A stretch of 5,579 bases of DNA from Methanomassiliicoccaceae archaeon (GTDB lineage: Archaea; Thermoplasmatota; Thermoplasmata; Methanomassiliicoccales; Methanomethylophilaceae), in NCBI GenBank assembly GCA_009778265.1, contig WRKA01000122.1, positions 1 through 5,579 of the forward strand, written 5' to 3'. A program made the translations under genes and the position numbers. A model generated the notes under the pieces. The model ran no database searches and was not told the origin of the DNA. It worked only from the letters and a program-made list of their open reading frames with translations. Within the stretch, counting starts at the first letter, position 1, and each line of letters begins with the position of its first letter. Below, one piece after another: positions 5,163 through 5,579 of this stretch.

Positions 5163-5579
5163 ATGGTGATGTTCATGACAGGCGGATCGGATGTATATTT
5201 TACGGATATGAGAACAAGGTCCAAAGGAAGTCTTTTATCGAAGATGGAGAGGCTTGTGCGTAATGCCGGTATCGACAGGATCGATATGGATAAAAAGTTC
5301 GTTGCGATAAAGATACACTTCGGCGAACCCGGTAATCTTTCGTTCATAAGACCGAATTACGTCAGGACGCTGGCGGATATCATCAGAGAAAAAGGAGGCA
5401 TCCCGTTCCTTACCGACTGCAGCACACTGTACGTCGGAAGAAGAAAGGACTCGATAGAACATCTCGGCTCGGCGTATGAGAACGGTTTCAACCCGTTCGT
5501 GACCGGATGCCACGTGATAATAGGCGACGGACTGAAGGGCGACGATGACACGGACGTTCCTATTAACGCTGTCTGTCTG
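5163..5579 (+). CDS. DUF362-domain protein, N-terminal part (runs off window)
   Basis: 139 codons are visible and remain open at the window edge. The protein shows the DUF362 hallmarks: VYFTDMRTRSKGSLLSKMERL (11-31), KFVAIKIHFGEPGN (45-58), IRPNYVRTLADIIREKGGIPFLTDCSTLYVGRRKDSIEHL (62-101), ENGFNPFVTGCHVIIGDGLKG (106-126). Cys86 and Cys116 are visible. In archaea this domain is often followed by a ferredoxin-like two [4Fe-4S] segment, which would lie outside the window. The biochemical role is unknown. Start: ATG 5163 suits a leaderless message; ATG 5175 in the same frame has GGTGAT 4 nt before it and is the alternative. Confidence 0.88.
   Translation, partial: MVMFMTGGSDVYFTDMRTRSKGSLLSKMERLVRNAGIDRIDMDKKFVAIKIHFGEPGNLSFIRPNYVRTLADIIREKGGIPFLTDCSTLYVGRRKDSIEHLGSAYENGFNPFVTGCHVIIGDGLKGDDDTDVPINAVCL

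Noticed and set aside
1..5579. CRISPR array, insertion sequence or tRNA-linked integration
   Set aside because: No regularly spaced repeats, transposase or integrase are present, and no repeat of the tRNA 3' end was found in the window.

Overview
The window looks archaeal, most likely from the Thermoplasmata/Methanomassiliicoccales (Methanomethylophilus-like) side. The pointers are a class II tRNA-Leu with an encoded CCA end, promoters that look like TATA boxes 25-30 nt before start codons (some leaderless), GGTGAT-type ribosome binding sites, a membrane-anchored Ig-like repeat surface protein, a CobA-type corrinoid adenosyltransferase, and heavy use of ATA and AGA/AGG codons. The lineage is an inference; no rRNA or methanogenesis marker is present.

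Layout, left to right. 1-753 (+): 3' end of a surface protein with two 108-residue Ig-like repeats and a C-terminal membrane anchor, closed by a hairpin terminator. 888-974 (+): tRNA-Leu(UAG). 1008-1354 (+): a perfect inverted-repeat operator over the TATA region, then an ArsR/SmtB-type metal-sensing repressor. 1347-3257 (+): a P1B-2 (ZntA/CadA-like) Zn/Cd-exporting ATPase overlapping the repressor by 8 nt. 3303-3872 (+): a MntP-type manganese exporter. 3933-4355 (-): a divergent pyruvoyl-dependent decarboxylase of the S-adenosylmethionine decarboxylase (SpeD) family, ending in a hairpin between the convergent genes. 4537-5082 (-): CobA/CobO corrinoid adenosyltransferase. 5163-5579 (+): start of a DUF362 protein that runs off the window, divergent from cobA.

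Functionally, the arsR-zntA-mntP block is a compact divalent-metal efflux unit: the repressor keeps the alpha5-type Zn site residues and sits behind an operator of the CzrA/NmtR type, the ATPase keeps the Lys/Asp pair typical of Zn/Cd pumps, and mntP follows 45 nt later. The minus-strand pair (cobA, speD-like) appear to be separately promoted.

The most interesting gene is the SpeD homologue. It keeps the self-processing serine, histidine and cysteine at exactly the expected spacing but has lost the conserved Glu before the serine and the HTWPE substrate-side motif, so it may decarboxylate something other than S-adenosylmethionine. I saw no defence system, CRISPR array or mobile element.
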